From: Rikenellaceae bacterium
GTDB taxonomy: Bacteria > Bacteroidota > Bacteroidia > Bacteroidales > UBA932
Reading direction: 5' to 3'
Length of the DNA: 10,063 bases
NCBI GenBank assembly: GCA_003513895.1
Contig: DOSU01000071.1
Span: forward strand, 236 to 10,298
Notes under the pieces: model-generated
Database searches by the model: none
The model's input: the letters and a program-made list of their open reading frames with translations, nothing else
Told to the model about the DNA's origin: nothing
Shown: in pieces, positions 1 through 6,796 of the stretch
Position numbering within the stretch: the first letter of the stretch is position 1
Layout: each line of letters begins with the position of its first letter
Translations under genes and position numbers: made by a program

Positions 1-23
1 AAAATATTGCCGCCTTATATAAA

Positions 24-37
24 ATGCTTTTAGCATA
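24..37 (-). terminator. weak hairpin after the first exported-protein gene
   Basis: A 5-bp stem (ATGCT/AGCAT, positions 24-28 and 32-36) with a 3-base loop lies directly after the stop codon of the minus-strand gene ending at 38. In the minus-strand transcript it is followed by UUUAUAU. The stem is short and AT-rich, so it is at best a weak intrinsic terminator. Confidence 0.3.
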
Positions 38-697
38 TTATCTGGTTAGTTTAAAATTTGTTTTTGATAATGTTATCAAGTCGACACTATTATCGGTAAT
101 ATTCTTATAGTTTACCTGAGAAGGAATCCTTGGTATGAATTCGGTTGATGAAATTGTCTTCAATATTTTTGCAGTCAATAAATTAGTGGCACCGCCTTCG
201 TTTTTTAATTCCGATTGAGCAGTTATAAACTCTGTTTCATTTATCTGGAAATTATCAAACTTATCTCCGCTTCCTGTAATTATAGGTTTGTTCATTTGAT
301 TTTCAAGATATATTATATCCCCTGTCTTGTTAATTTTGTAATCAATTGTAGTTTCAATGATATAACTATCCACAGTTACAGCATTTCCTTTCTTATTGTA
401 TGAGGCTACTCTTTCATCCACTACAGTTTGGGGAATTACAAAACGAAATATAACAACTCCGCCATTTCCATTCTCATTAAATTCCTTGAAATCAACAGAT
501 GCTTTAACAAAATCGGTACCAATCCTCTCTGTTTTTCCTTTTGTAAAAGAAGTGATATTCCATTCTCCAAAAAGTTTAGCTGTTACTGTCTGATATTCTT
601 TTGTTCCTGAAGTGTGATAAGGATTTCCTCTTTTTGATTGAGCAACAAGGCCAATGAAGCAAAACAAAGCTAAACAGATCAAAATAAGTTTTTTCAT
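38..697 (-). CDS. exported protein of unknown function (219 aa)
   Basis: I do not recognise this gene. The protein begins with a clear signal peptide: MKK, a hydrophobic core of about 14 residues, then a small-residue stretch ending near VAQS at residues 19-22. No lipobox cysteine is visible, so a periplasmic or secreted soluble protein is more likely than a lipoprotein. The mature part is about 200 residues, rich in Asn, Thr, Lys and Ile, with alternating polar and hydrophobic residues that suggest beta strands. Near its start it has LFGEWNITSF, loosely like the GxW opening of lipocalin-like proteins; that is a hint, not an assignment. I chose the ATG at 697 over a start at 757 because it puts the signal peptide at the N terminus. 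The gene is followed by a weak hairpin and has no obvious operon partner. The next gene upstream ends in its own terminator at 791-821. Confidence 0.75.
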   Translation of the reverse strand: MKKLILICLALFCFIGLVAQSKRGNPYHTSGTKEYQTVTAKLFGEWNITSFTKGKTERIGTDFVKASVDFKEFNENGNGGVVIFRFVIPQTVVDERVASYNKKGNAVTVDSYIIETTIDYKINKTGDIIYLENQMNKPIITGSGDKFDNFQINETEFITAQSELKNEGGATNLLTAKILKTISSTEFIPRIPSQVNYKNITDNSVDLITLSKTNFKLTR

Positions 698-790
698 TGT
701 AATTAGTTTTTTTGGGTTACTTTTTTTTCGTAAATATAAAAAAATAATTACACTCACTAAAAATCAAATCAATTAACAATATATATAATC

Positions 791-821
791 AAAACGGCAA
801 CCGATTACTCGATTGCCGCTT
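791..821 (-). terminator. intrinsic terminator of the Tyr-rich exported-protein gene
   Basis: In the minus-strand transcript the arms CGGCAAUCGA and UCGGUUGCCG (818-809 and 804-795) form a 10-bp stem capped by a GUAA (GNRA) tetraloop and followed by UUUU at 794-791. One pair is U.G on this strand but would be a C/A mismatch on the plus strand, so the hairpin is tuned for minus-strand transcription. It lies 65 bases past the stop codon of the gene ending at 886. Confidence 0.8.
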
Positions 822-885
822 CTCAAAAAACTAACCTAACCTATATAAATGCCACTTCTGGCTGAACCTTCATATTGAAAATTGT

Positions 886-1365
886 CTATTTTCTCCCTTT
901 ATTTTGATTATTGTTTCTTTGATTTTTTTGACTTTTTTTCCAGTTTTTATACTCCGGATGTCTTTTGTTTTGAAAATATTTTGAATCCCTGCTGTCTCTT
1001 ATAGATTGCTGATTCTGATTATCTCTGTAATTAGAATACTTTGACCTCATTTCGTTATGACGCATATAAGGTTTCGGCTCGTTTATAACGATTTTCCTCG
1101 TTCTATAAAGGTCAAAATTCCTGTATCTCTGTGGCAAATATGATCGTGTAATCCAACGACCATTATACAAGTAAATATACTGCCTGGTTGGAACATAATA
1201 ATATGCTTCAATTTCCGGAAGATAGTAATATTCAACATGGTCATAACCAGCTGGTCCCCAAACAGGCTGAACACCAATGTTAAATCTGAACGAAACCTGA
1301 GCTTCTGCTTTTTGACTAAGCAAGCCACAGGTTAAAAGGACAGCTAATAGAATTAATTTTTTCAC
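886..1365 (-). CDS. exported Tyr-rich, basic-tailed protein (159 aa)
   Basis: A typical signal peptide occupies residues 1-22 (MKKL, hydrophobic core, then AEA before Gln23). Residues 30-100 form a Tyr- and Pro-rich segment with motifs such as WGPAGYDHVEYYYLPEIEAY, YYVP and YNGRW, ending in LPQRYRNFDLY and a VINEPKPY motif. I know this arrangement from uncharacterised exported proteins in Bacteroidetes genomes, but no function is established. The C-terminal 55 residues are very basic and low complexity (Asn, Gln, Lys, Arg) and probably disordered; they could bind nucleic acid or another polyanion, which is inference. The start codon is GTG. No in-frame ATG lies upstream before a stop codon, and GTG is the start that places the signal peptide correctly. 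The gene appears monocistronic, with a -7 element at 1392-1399 and its own terminator. Confidence 0.8.
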   Translation of the reverse strand: MKKLILLAVLLTCGLLSQKAEAQVSFRFNIGVQPVWGPAGYDHVEYYYLPEIEAYYYVPTRQYIYLYNGRWITRSYLPQRYRNFDLYRTRKIVINEPKPYMRHNEMRSKYSNYRDNQNQQSIRDSRDSKYFQNKRHPEYKNWKKSQKNQRNNNQNKGRK

Positions 1366-1391
1366 GATATTTATTTATTAAAATATATGTG

Positions 1392-1399
1392 CAAAGCTA
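1392..1399 (-). promoter_or_regulatory. -7 promoter element (TAGCTTTG)
   Basis: The minus strand reads TAGCTTTG, an exact match to the Bacteroidetes -7 consensus TAnnTTTG, 27 bases before the GTG start of the gene ending at 886. No good -33 TTG/TTTG sits at the usual spacing. A run of 11 A/T pairs (1406-1416) occupies the spacer, and the nearest TTG is 26 bases upstream (1426-1428). Confidence 0.5.
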
Positions 1400-1460
1400 A
1401 GTGCCAAAAAAAAAAATTCGTTATACAATTCTTGTAAAACATTACATAATTCATACTATA

Positions 1461-1500
1461 AAAAGAGAAGACAATCGATTTCTCGATTGTCTTCTCTTAA
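1461..1500 (-). terminator. strong intrinsic terminator of the rplS-tRNA-Arg unit
   Basis: Positions 1463-1478 and 1483-1498 form a perfect 16-bp inverted repeat. In the minus-strand transcript the loop is GAAA (a GNRA tetraloop) and the stem's last UU runs into UU from 1462-1461, giving a U-rich tail. It starts 11 bases past the end of tRNA-Arg. The flanks are also A-rich on the plus strand, so some activity there cannot be excluded, but no plus-strand gene reaches it. Confidence 0.88.
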
Positions 1501-1508
1501 AATGGTAG

Positions 1509-1582
1509 TGACCCCGACAGGATTCAAACCTGTAACCGCCTGATCCGTAGTCAGAAACTCTATTCAGTTGAGCTACGGGGCC
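1509..1582 (-). tRNA. tRNA-Arg (anticodon ACG)
   Basis: A complete 74-base cloverleaf folds on the minus strand. The acceptor stem is GGCCCCG/CGGGGTC with one G.U, the D stem GCTC/GAGT, the anticodon stem TCTGA/TCAGG with loop CTACGGA, the variable loop CGGTT, the T stem ACAGG/CCTGT, and the discriminator base is A. The anticodon ACG would be edited to ICG and read CGU, CGC and CGA. CCA is not encoded, so it must be added after transcription. Two usually invariant bases are changed together: the D loop has A at position 19 (GA in place of G18G19) and the T loop reads TTTGAAT (U at 56 in place of C). This keeps a Watson-Crick tertiary pair. A15-U48 is also consistent. The gene lies 14 bases downstream of rplS and probably shares its transcript. 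Confidence 0.95.
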
Positions 1583-1596
1583 ATAATCCCAGGGTA

Positions 1597-1974
1597 TTAA
1601 CCTTCGATTTTTTTAGCTACAGCGCTATATTTTCTCTCTTTTATACGAGCTTTCTTACCAGTAAGTTCTCTCAAATAGAAGATTCTTGCACGACGTACTT
1701 TACCTCGTTTGTTTACTTCAATTGAGTCGATGAAAGGCGAAGCGATAGGGAAAATCCTCTCTACACCTACTCCGTTGGAGATCTTGCGAACTGTAAATGT
1801 TTCAGTAGAACCGGAACCTCTTCTTTGAATAACAACTCCGCGGTAATTCTGAAGACGCTCTTTTGTCTCCTCCTTAATTTTATAGGTAACTGTAATGGTA
1901 TCACCGGCCTTAAAGTCGGGGAGAACCTTTACCTCACCTGCAAATGACTGTTCTGCAATTTTAATTAAATCCAT
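1597..1974 (-). CDS. rplS: 50S ribosomal protein L19
   Basis: The 125-residue protein matches bacterial L19 over its full length. It has an N-terminal DFKAGDTITVTYKIKE segment, then YRGVVIQRRGSGSTETFTVR, GVGVERIFP, SPFIDSIEV and the basic C-terminal GKVRRARIFYLRELTGKKAR. L19 sits on the large subunit at the interface with the 30S subunit and contributes to an inter-subunit bridge. The ATG at 1974 is preceded by AAAGGAATA, one of the few recognisable Shine-Dalgarno-like sequences in this window. A good promoter is present at 2049-2079, giving a leader of about 70 bases. In many bacteria rplS follows rpsP-rimM-trmD; here it stands apart from them, next to tRNA-Arg. Confidence 0.97.
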   Translation of the reverse strand: MDLIKIAEQSFAGEVKVLPDFKAGDTITVTYKIKEETKERLQNYRGVVIQRRGSGSTETFTVRKISNGVGVERIFPIASPFIDSIEVNKRGKVRRARIFYLRELTGKKARIKERKYSAVAKKIEG

Positions 1975-2048
1975 TATTCCTTTTGTATTTGAGCAACATT
2001 ACAGACTCACAGGTTCGTATAAGCGGTTGCATATTAAATTTAGGACTG

Positions 2049-2079
2049 CAAAAATAGGGATTTTTTTTAAGTTACCAAA
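2049..2079 (-). promoter_or_regulatory. rplS promoter
   Basis: The minus strand carries TTTG (2079-2076), a 19-base spacer containing an A8 tract, and TATTTTTG (2056-2049). This matches the Bacteroidetes -33/-7 promoter (TTTG and TAnnTTTG). Transcription should begin near 2042, about 68 bases before the rplS ATG. The promoter begins only 5 bases past the anmK stop codon, so read-through from the upstream operon may add to it. Confidence 0.75.
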
Positions 2080-2084
2080 AATAA

Positions 2085-3146
2085 TTATTTCTTTAGTCCC
2101 GATTTATATAAAGCCCCTCCAATATTATCATATCTGGAACCTGTAACAGAGCTCAGGCAGCTTGGAATATCGTGTACAAACAGAGCTCCCAGAAATGCAA
2201 AAATGAGAGCTTCTTTGAAGTTAACTGTTTGTGCATCCGGAACAAAATAGTCACACTGCGGTGCATTTGCCCTCATTCGCTCAACAAGGTATTTATTGAA
2301 TGCTCCGCCTCCTGTAAGGAGGACCTTTCCTCCCTTTATGTTACGGGATATTTGTATTGCGTTGTGTTCGCAAAATGTAGCAAGTTTATCGTTCATAGAA
2401 AGTCCAAACGAATCTATCAAAGGAATTACAATATCTTCCACCCACTCGCGGCCAAGTGATTTTGGCCCGATTTTGTTATAAAACTCAAGATTGTTAAGCT
2501 TTTGAAGCAGTGTCTGATTAATCTCACCAGTCCTGGCTATTTCTCCGTCCCTGTCAAACTCCAGTCCTGTTTGGCGTGTATAATGGTTTAAAACATAGTT
2601 CACCGGAGATATGTCGTAGGCCTTTCTTTTTCCTCCTTCTCCTTCCGAAGAAATATTTGAAAATCCTCCAAGATTAAGGCAATAATCAAATTGTGCAAAT
2701 AGATTTCTGTCCCCTACCGGAACAAGTGGAGCGCCTTGTCCCCCAAGAGCGACATCAACAGTACGAAAATCACATATTGTGTCAATACCGCTTTCCGCAG
2801 CTATTCCCGCTCCGGAACCTATTTGAGTTGTGAGGCGTTTTGATGGCTGATGAAATATTGTATGCCCGTGTGAGGCAATATAATCGGGTTTTGCATCATA
2901 TTTGACAATAAATTCCTTTACTTTTCGCCCCAGATAGAGCCCGTAGTCCGAATTCAAAAGAGCATAATCGAAAGCTGTCATATTCTGCGCTGTTGCAAGT
3001 TTTTCCTTTAAATGGGAAGGATACTCCACAGAATCGGTATTGATTATTTTATAAATCCATTTGCCATTTTCTAAATCAAACTGAGTGTAGCAGATATCGA
3101 GTCCGTCAAGAGATGTTCCCGACATAAGTCCAATGATTTTTACCAT
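2085..3146 (-). CDS. anmK: anhydro-N-acetylmuramic acid kinase
   Basis: This 353-residue cytoplasmic enzyme phosphorylates 1,6-anhydro-MurNAc with ATP while opening the anhydro ring, giving MurNAc-6-phosphate for cell-wall recycling. Family motifs are in order: GLMSGTSLDGLDI (6-18, phosphate-binding opening), SHGHTIFHQP (92-101), FRTVDVALGGQGAPLVP (127-143), NLGGFSNIS (158-166), YDISPVNYVLN (177-187), LTGGGAFN (277-284) and a C-terminal KEALIFAFLGAL...VTGSRYDNIGG. Asp178 aligns with the catalytic Asp of the DTGPGN motif in proteobacterial AnmK; DISPVN in its place looks like a phylum variant and not a loss. Length is normal for the family. The ATG overlaps the stop of the upstream M23 peptidase gene by 7 bp, which suggests translational coupling. 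The peptidase acts on the wall outside and this kinase recycles sugar inside. Confidence 0.95.
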   Translation of the reverse strand: MVKIIGLMSGTSLDGLDICYTQFDLENGKWIYKIINTDSVEYPSHLKEKLATAQNMTAFDYALLNSDYGLYLGRKVKEFIVKYDAKPDYIASHGHTIFHQPSKRLTTQIGSGAGIAAESGIDTICDFRTVDVALGGQGAPLVPVGDRNLFAQFDYCLNLGGFSNISSEGEGGKRKAYDISPVNYVLNHYTRQTGLEFDRDGEIARTGEINQTLLQKLNNLEFYNKIGPKSLGREWVEDIVIPLIDSFGLSMNDKLATFCEHNAIQISRNIKGGKVLLTGGGAFNKYLVERMRANAPQCDYFVPDAQTVNFKEALIFAFLGALFVHDIPSCLSSVTGSRYDNIGGALYKSGLKK

Positions 3147-4843
3147 ATAAAGTTTCTGGTTATGTTTGTTTCGTTTCCTCTCCCGTCGGATACCCTTATG
3201 CTAAGCTGGTGACTCTTTCCCTTCGCGATTTTTGCCGGATCTAGGTCAATTATTAGTCCTCTGCTTTTTGGATCGTATGTTGCCAGTATCCATTTTCCGT
3301 CAATCTCCGCCCTATAAGAAGCTATTCCCGACAGGTCGTCAAAGATAGTTATTCTAATATTTTTCCTTGTCGAAATATTCTCGTTTTCTTTTAAATTCAA
3401 TATAACTTTAGGAGCAATAGTGTCATATGCAATAGTATATCTTCCGAACTCTCCAAGAGATGCAACAAGCCTGTCCCCTTTCCACTCTCCTCCCCTTGAG
3501 GAAAATTTACCGTCCTCTCTAACTCGAACAATAATCGCTTTGGATCTGAGGATATCCGGCACATCGGCCCTTATGGAAATTTTTGCGCCTGCATTAAGAG
3601 GAACTGTGTTGTTATGGATTTTCCATATTATGCTCCCGTTGTAATTAATGCTGTCTGCAGTAAAAAGTATATTGCTTGACAATCCCCCTACAGGAATATC
3701 AATACGCAAGTTTCCGGATTCGTATGTATTTGGCAGATACCAGGGCATCAACCGTCCTATTTGTATTGCGATTGAATCGGGTGCCGAAGGTTTAAGGGTA
3801 TTGTCTCTTTTTACCTTGAAACTTTTTGTGGATTTGTTTCCTGAATGATCAAAAAGTTCGATTCGCACAATATGCACATCATTGTCTTTGAGTATAAAAA
3901 GTCCTTCGTTTTTAAAACTGATGAGCGATTTTAGTCCGGTTCCGTGTTCTACCCAGCTTTTAACCATCGGACGGTTGTATGTTGCCTTTTGCTGATATTC
4001 CAGAATTGAGTTAATGTATCTTCCTTTATCAAAAGGAATAGCCTCGGCAGTGAACCTGAATATCTCCTCGTTGTCCATAAAGTAGCTGAATTTTGCTACA
4101 GCAAAGCGGGCTCCGGATCCGTTCATTCTATCTACTCCGGATACTGCAACATAGAAGGAATCGGGTACAGGAAGTGGTGCAGGATCGGGAGTTGAAAAGC
4201 TTTTTATGAAAGAACGAACCGGAAGTGTTGCCGGATAAATGATGCCATAAACAGATATTCTGTCAATTGTGGGAGCAATGTCATCTGTAATGTTATATTT
4301 TCCTGCTTTCACAGGGTTAAGCGGTATCTCTGAATTTGTTTCTCTTATTTCAAAGTGAAGATGAGGGCCTCCTGAACTGCCTGTATTTCCGGCTCTGGCT
4401 ATGAGTTCGCCACGCTTCACAGGAACAGATGTAGAATCCGGTGTAAGTGTCACAGCAAAACTTTCCGTTTCATACTGTTTCAACCTCACCAGCTTTTCTA
4501 TTTTGGGAGAAAATGACATTAGGTGTCCGTAAACAGTAGTTTTACCGTCGGGATGCTTTATATAAATCGCCTGACCATATCCGGACGGCGACACCGAAAT
4601 CCTTGATACATATCCGTCTTTTACGGCGTAAACAGATGCTCCGCTTACTCCTCCTATCCTAAAGTCGAGACCTGAGTGAAAGTGAGTTTCTCGCAATTCC
4701 CCGTAATTCCCGGAAAGAGACGGAGGCAGATCAAGTGGTAAACGGTATTCCTGACCATTCTGGGCAGCAATCGTACCTGTTGTAAGAGTTAAAAAAATGG
4801 CGACTACAAAAATCGCCAGGTTTCTTGAATATTTAATCGCCAT
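3140..4843 (-). CDS. exported M23 (LytM-type) zinc metallopeptidase
   Basis: This 567-residue protein has an N-terminal signal peptide (residues 1-27, ending near TIAAQ) followed at once by an M23 catalytic domain at about 45-180. The M23 signature is complete: HSGLD (His56 and Asp60, HxxxD zinc ligands), YGHL (His107) and HLHFE (His161 and His163, HxH), so it should be active and not a LytM-like activator. The family cleaves peptide cross-links of peptidoglycan, often at Gly or D-Ala-meso-DAP bonds; the substrate here is unknown. The remaining 390 residues are beta-rich, with repeated DxSG-type segments (for example IELFDHSGNKS and FDDLSGIASYRAEIDGKW) that resemble Ig-like or cohesin-adjacent folds, probably for wall or partner binding. 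The ATG start is 24 bases after the dnaJ stop, and the end overlaps anmK by 7 bp, so it is part of the grpE-dnaJ-M23-anmK unit. Confidence 0.9.
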   Translation of the reverse strand: MAIKYSRNLAIFVVAIFLTLTTGTIAAQNGQEYRLPLDLPPSLSGNYGELRETHFHSGLDFRIGGVSGASVYAVKDGYVSRISVSPSGYGQAIYIKHPDGKTTVYGHLMSFSPKIEKLVRLKQYETESFAVTLTPDSTSVPVKRGELIARAGNTGSSGGPHLHFEIRETNSEIPLNPVKAGKYNITDDIAPTIDRISVYGIIYPATLPVRSFIKSFSTPDPAPLPVPDSFYVAVSGVDRMNGSGARFAVAKFSYFMDNEEIFRFTAEAIPFDKGRYINSILEYQQKATYNRPMVKSWVEHGTGLKSLISFKNEGLFILKDNDVHIVRIELFDHSGNKSTKSFKVKRDNTLKPSAPDSIAIQIGRLMPWYLPNTYESGNLRIDIPVGGLSSNILFTADSINYNGSIIWKIHNNTVPLNAGAKISIRADVPDILRSKAIIVRVREDGKFSSRGGEWKGDRLVASLGEFGRYTIAYDTIAPKVILNLKENENISTRKNIRITIFDDLSGIASYRAEIDGKWILATYDPKSRGLIIDLDPAKIAKGKSHQLSIRVSDGRGNETNITRNFIW

Positions 4844-4867
4844 AAGCGTTGATTCGACGTTTATTGT

Positions 4868-6031
4868 TTATGAGAAAATCTTTTTCATTCTGTCAAAGAA
4901 GTTTCTGTCTTCTTTGTTGGGATTTGGTTTGAAGTTTTCCGAATTTCTTAGTTTTTCAAAAAACTCTCGTTCTTGTTTTTCCAGTTTTTTTGGTGTCCAT
5001 ACCTGAATATATACCAGGAGGTCTCCATGTCCGTAACCGTTTACATCCGGAAGACCTTTTGCCCTTAATCGGACTATCTTTCCCGATTGTGTTCCGGGTT
5101 CAATTTTTATCCTTAGTTTTCCGTCAATGTGAGGAATCTCGGCATCACCGCCTAATATAGAATCCGGTACAGATATAAAAAGAGTAAAAATCAAATCATT
5201 TCCGTCTCTCTGTAATTCCTGATGCTCCTCCTCCTCAATAACTACAAGCAAATCGCCATTAACTCCTCCCCTTCTTGCTCCATTGCCTTTGCCCTGAACT
5301 GTCAGTTGCATTCCCTGAGCTACTCCTGCAGGTATTTTAAAAGTTATCTCCTCAACTTCTTTAACAAGTCCGTCTCCTCCGCATTTTCCACAAGGTTTGG
5401 CAACAATTTTTCCCTCTCCTCCGCAAGTATGGCATGTAGATGCCGTCTGCATTGCTCCAAGAATTGTCTGGGTCACTCTGGTTACCTGACCGGTTCCGCG
5501 ACAAGTATCGCAGGTCTTTATATCAGCCTCCGATTTTGCTCCTCTTCCATTGCATTCTTTGCAGGGAACCTGTTTGTTTATCTTAATTTTCTTTTCTGTT
5601 CCATGTGAGACCTCTTTCAAGTCCAGCTTAACTCTAATGCGGATATCCGAACCTCTGTTAACTCTTCGCCCTCCTCTGCTTCCTCCTCCAAATCCATTGA
5701 ACCCGCCCCCGAATCCTCCGAAGTGACCTCCGAAAATATCGCCAAACTGGCTGAAGATATCGTCCATTGAGAATCCACCGCCGTTAAATCCTCCGCCTGC
5801 AGCTCCTCCAACTCCAGCGTGGCCAAACTGATCGTACTTGGACTTTTTATCGGAATTGCTTAGCACATCATATGCTTCGGCAGCCTCTTTAAATTTCTCT
5901 TCAGACTCTTTATTGCCGGGATTTTTATCAGGGTGGTGCTTAATGGCCATCTTTCGGTATGCCTTTTTTATCTCGTCGGCAGATGCACCTTTAGCAACCC
6001 CAAGTACTTCGTAATAGTCTCTTTTAGTCAT
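4868..6031 (-). CDS. dnaJ: chaperone DnaJ (Hsp40, type I)
   Basis: A full-length 387-residue DnaJ, the cochaperone that delivers unfolded clients to DnaK and stimulates its ATPase. The J domain is at 1-70 with HPD at 33-35. A Gly/Phe-rich linker follows (about 72-125). Four CxxCxGxG zinc motifs start at Cys157, Cys174, Cys200 and Cys214. Two C-terminal client-binding beta domains and a dimerisation tail complete the protein. The ATG at 6031 gives the canonical MTKRDYYEVLG start. A TTG seven codons upstream (6052) would overlap grpE and is unlikely. The gene lies 10 bases after the grpE stop with no Shine-Dalgarno sequence, only an A-rich AAACAAAACA stretch. Confidence 0.98.
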   Translation of the reverse strand: MTKRDYYEVLGVAKGASADEIKKAYRKMAIKHHPDKNPGNKESEEKFKEAAEAYDVLSNSDKKSKYDQFGHAGVGGAAGGGFNGGGFSMDDIFSQFGDIFGGHFGGFGGGFNGFGGGSRGGRRVNRGSDIRIRVKLDLKEVSHGTEKKIKINKQVPCKECNGRGAKSEADIKTCDTCRGTGQVTRVTQTILGAMQTASTCHTCGGEGKIVAKPCGKCGGDGLVKEVEEITFKIPAGVAQGMQLTVQGKGNGARRGGVNGDLLVVIEEEEHQELQRDGNDLIFTLFISVPDSILGGDAEIPHIDGKLRIKIEPGTQSGKIVRLRAKGLPDVNGYGHGDLLVYIQVWTPKKLEKQEREFFEKLRNSENFKPNPNKEDRNFFDRMKKIFS

Positions 6032-6041
6032 TGTTTTGTTT

Positions 6042-6602
6042 TTATATACCAACTACCACTTTCGCAAAGCGAATAACCTTACTGTTGAGTGTATATCCCT
6101 TTTGAACAACCTCAATTATCTTGTTTTTTGTTTTTTTGTCCGGTGCAGGAAGTTGAGCTATTGCTTCGTGGAAGTCTGTGTTAAGCTCATGACCCTTAGC
6201 ATCAATCGTCTTTAGACCTTTTGATGTAAGATAGGAATGCAACTTGTTGTATATTAGCTCTGTGCCTTCAATTGCCACCGAATGGTCTCCTTCTGCTTTA
6301 CGAAGTAACTCAAGAGCCCTTTCGAAATCGTCCATGACAGGGAGAATTCCAACAATTGTATCTTCAGACGCAGAGAGAACTAGATCAAGCCTCTCTTTCG
6401 CTGTTCTGCGCCGGAAATTATCAAATTCAGCAGCCAAACGGATATATTTATCATTTAGAGCTTCCAGCTTTTCGTTTAACTTTTCTATCTGGCTCGCTTT
6501 ATCTTCTTCTGCTGCCTGCCCGCTATCTGTAACTGGAACTTCTTCTGTGTTTTTTATATCTTCTGCCTCAATCCCGTGTTTCTCTTTTTTATGATCTTTC
6601 AT
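6042..6602 (-). CDS. grpE: nucleotide exchange factor GrpE
   Basis: This 186-residue protein is GrpE, the dimeric factor that releases ADP from DnaK. An acidic, probably disordered N-terminal tail (1-35) is followed by a long heptad-type helix (36-75, including LNEKLEALNDKYIRLAAEFDNFRRR). The central part holds LPVMDDFERAL, and the C-terminal beta domain has FHEAIAQLPAP and QKGYTLNSKVIRFAKVVVG, the GrpE signature region. It is the first gene of the apparent operon with dnaJ. dnaK is not adjacent. No HrcA/CIRCE-type inverted repeat is visible upstream, so heat control, if any, must use another route. Confidence 0.97.
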   Translation of the reverse strand: MKDHKKEKHGIEAEDIKNTEEVPVTDSGQAAEEDKASQIEKLNEKLEALNDKYIRLAAEFDNFRRRTAKERLDLVLSASEDTIVGILPVMDDFERALELLRKAEGDHSVAIEGTELIYNKLHSYLTSKGLKTIDAKGHELNTDFHEAIAQLPAPDKKTKNKIIEVVQKGYTLNSKVIRFAKVVVGI

Positions 6603-6641
6603 TACTATATATCAATTTTTTATTATTCAAATTTACGACCG

Positions 6642-6669
6642 CAAAAGTAGTAACAAAATTTTTGCCAAA
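6642..6669 (-). promoter_or_regulatory. probable promoter of the grpE-dnaJ-M23-anmK unit
   Basis: The minus strand has TACTTTTG (6649-6642), an exact TAnnTTTG -7 element, 39 bases before the grpE ATG. TTTG occurs at 6669-6666, but the spacer is only 16 bases, shorter than the 19 seen for rplS. The -7 element is convincing; the -33 assignment is not. Confidence 0.5.
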
Positions 6670-6742
6670 GGGGGGAAACTGGACAAAATGACACTCTTAA
6701 TTTCGATTAAATAGCAAATGATGTCACCATTCATCCTTAGAA

Positions 6743-6774
6743 TTGAATATTTACATTAATACTTCCTACATTTG
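6743..6774 (+). promoter_or_regulatory. probable promoter of the TSUP exporter gene
   Basis: TACATTTG at 6767-6774 matches the TAnnTTTG -7 consensus. A TTG at 6743-6745 lies 21 bases upstream as a possible -33 element. Transcription would begin near 6781, leaving a leader of about 16 bases before the ATG at 6797. Confidence 0.5.
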
Positions 6775-6796
6775 CGCCCTTAATTCTTGATAATTG

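Noticed and set aside
5617..5826. 69-residue open frame overlapping dnaJ
   Set aside because: It is an alternative frame of the Gly/Phe-rich linker of dnaJ, whose repetitive GGN codons keep other frames open.
6603..6660. CIRCE-type (HrcA) heat-shock operator before grpE
   Set aside because: I looked for TTAGCACTC-N9-GAGTGCTAA or a close variant and found none.
6670..6675. Run of six G upstream of grpE as a possible phase-variation tract
   Set aside because: It is short, lies just upstream of the candidate promoter of an essential-type chaperone gene, and nothing else suggests switching.
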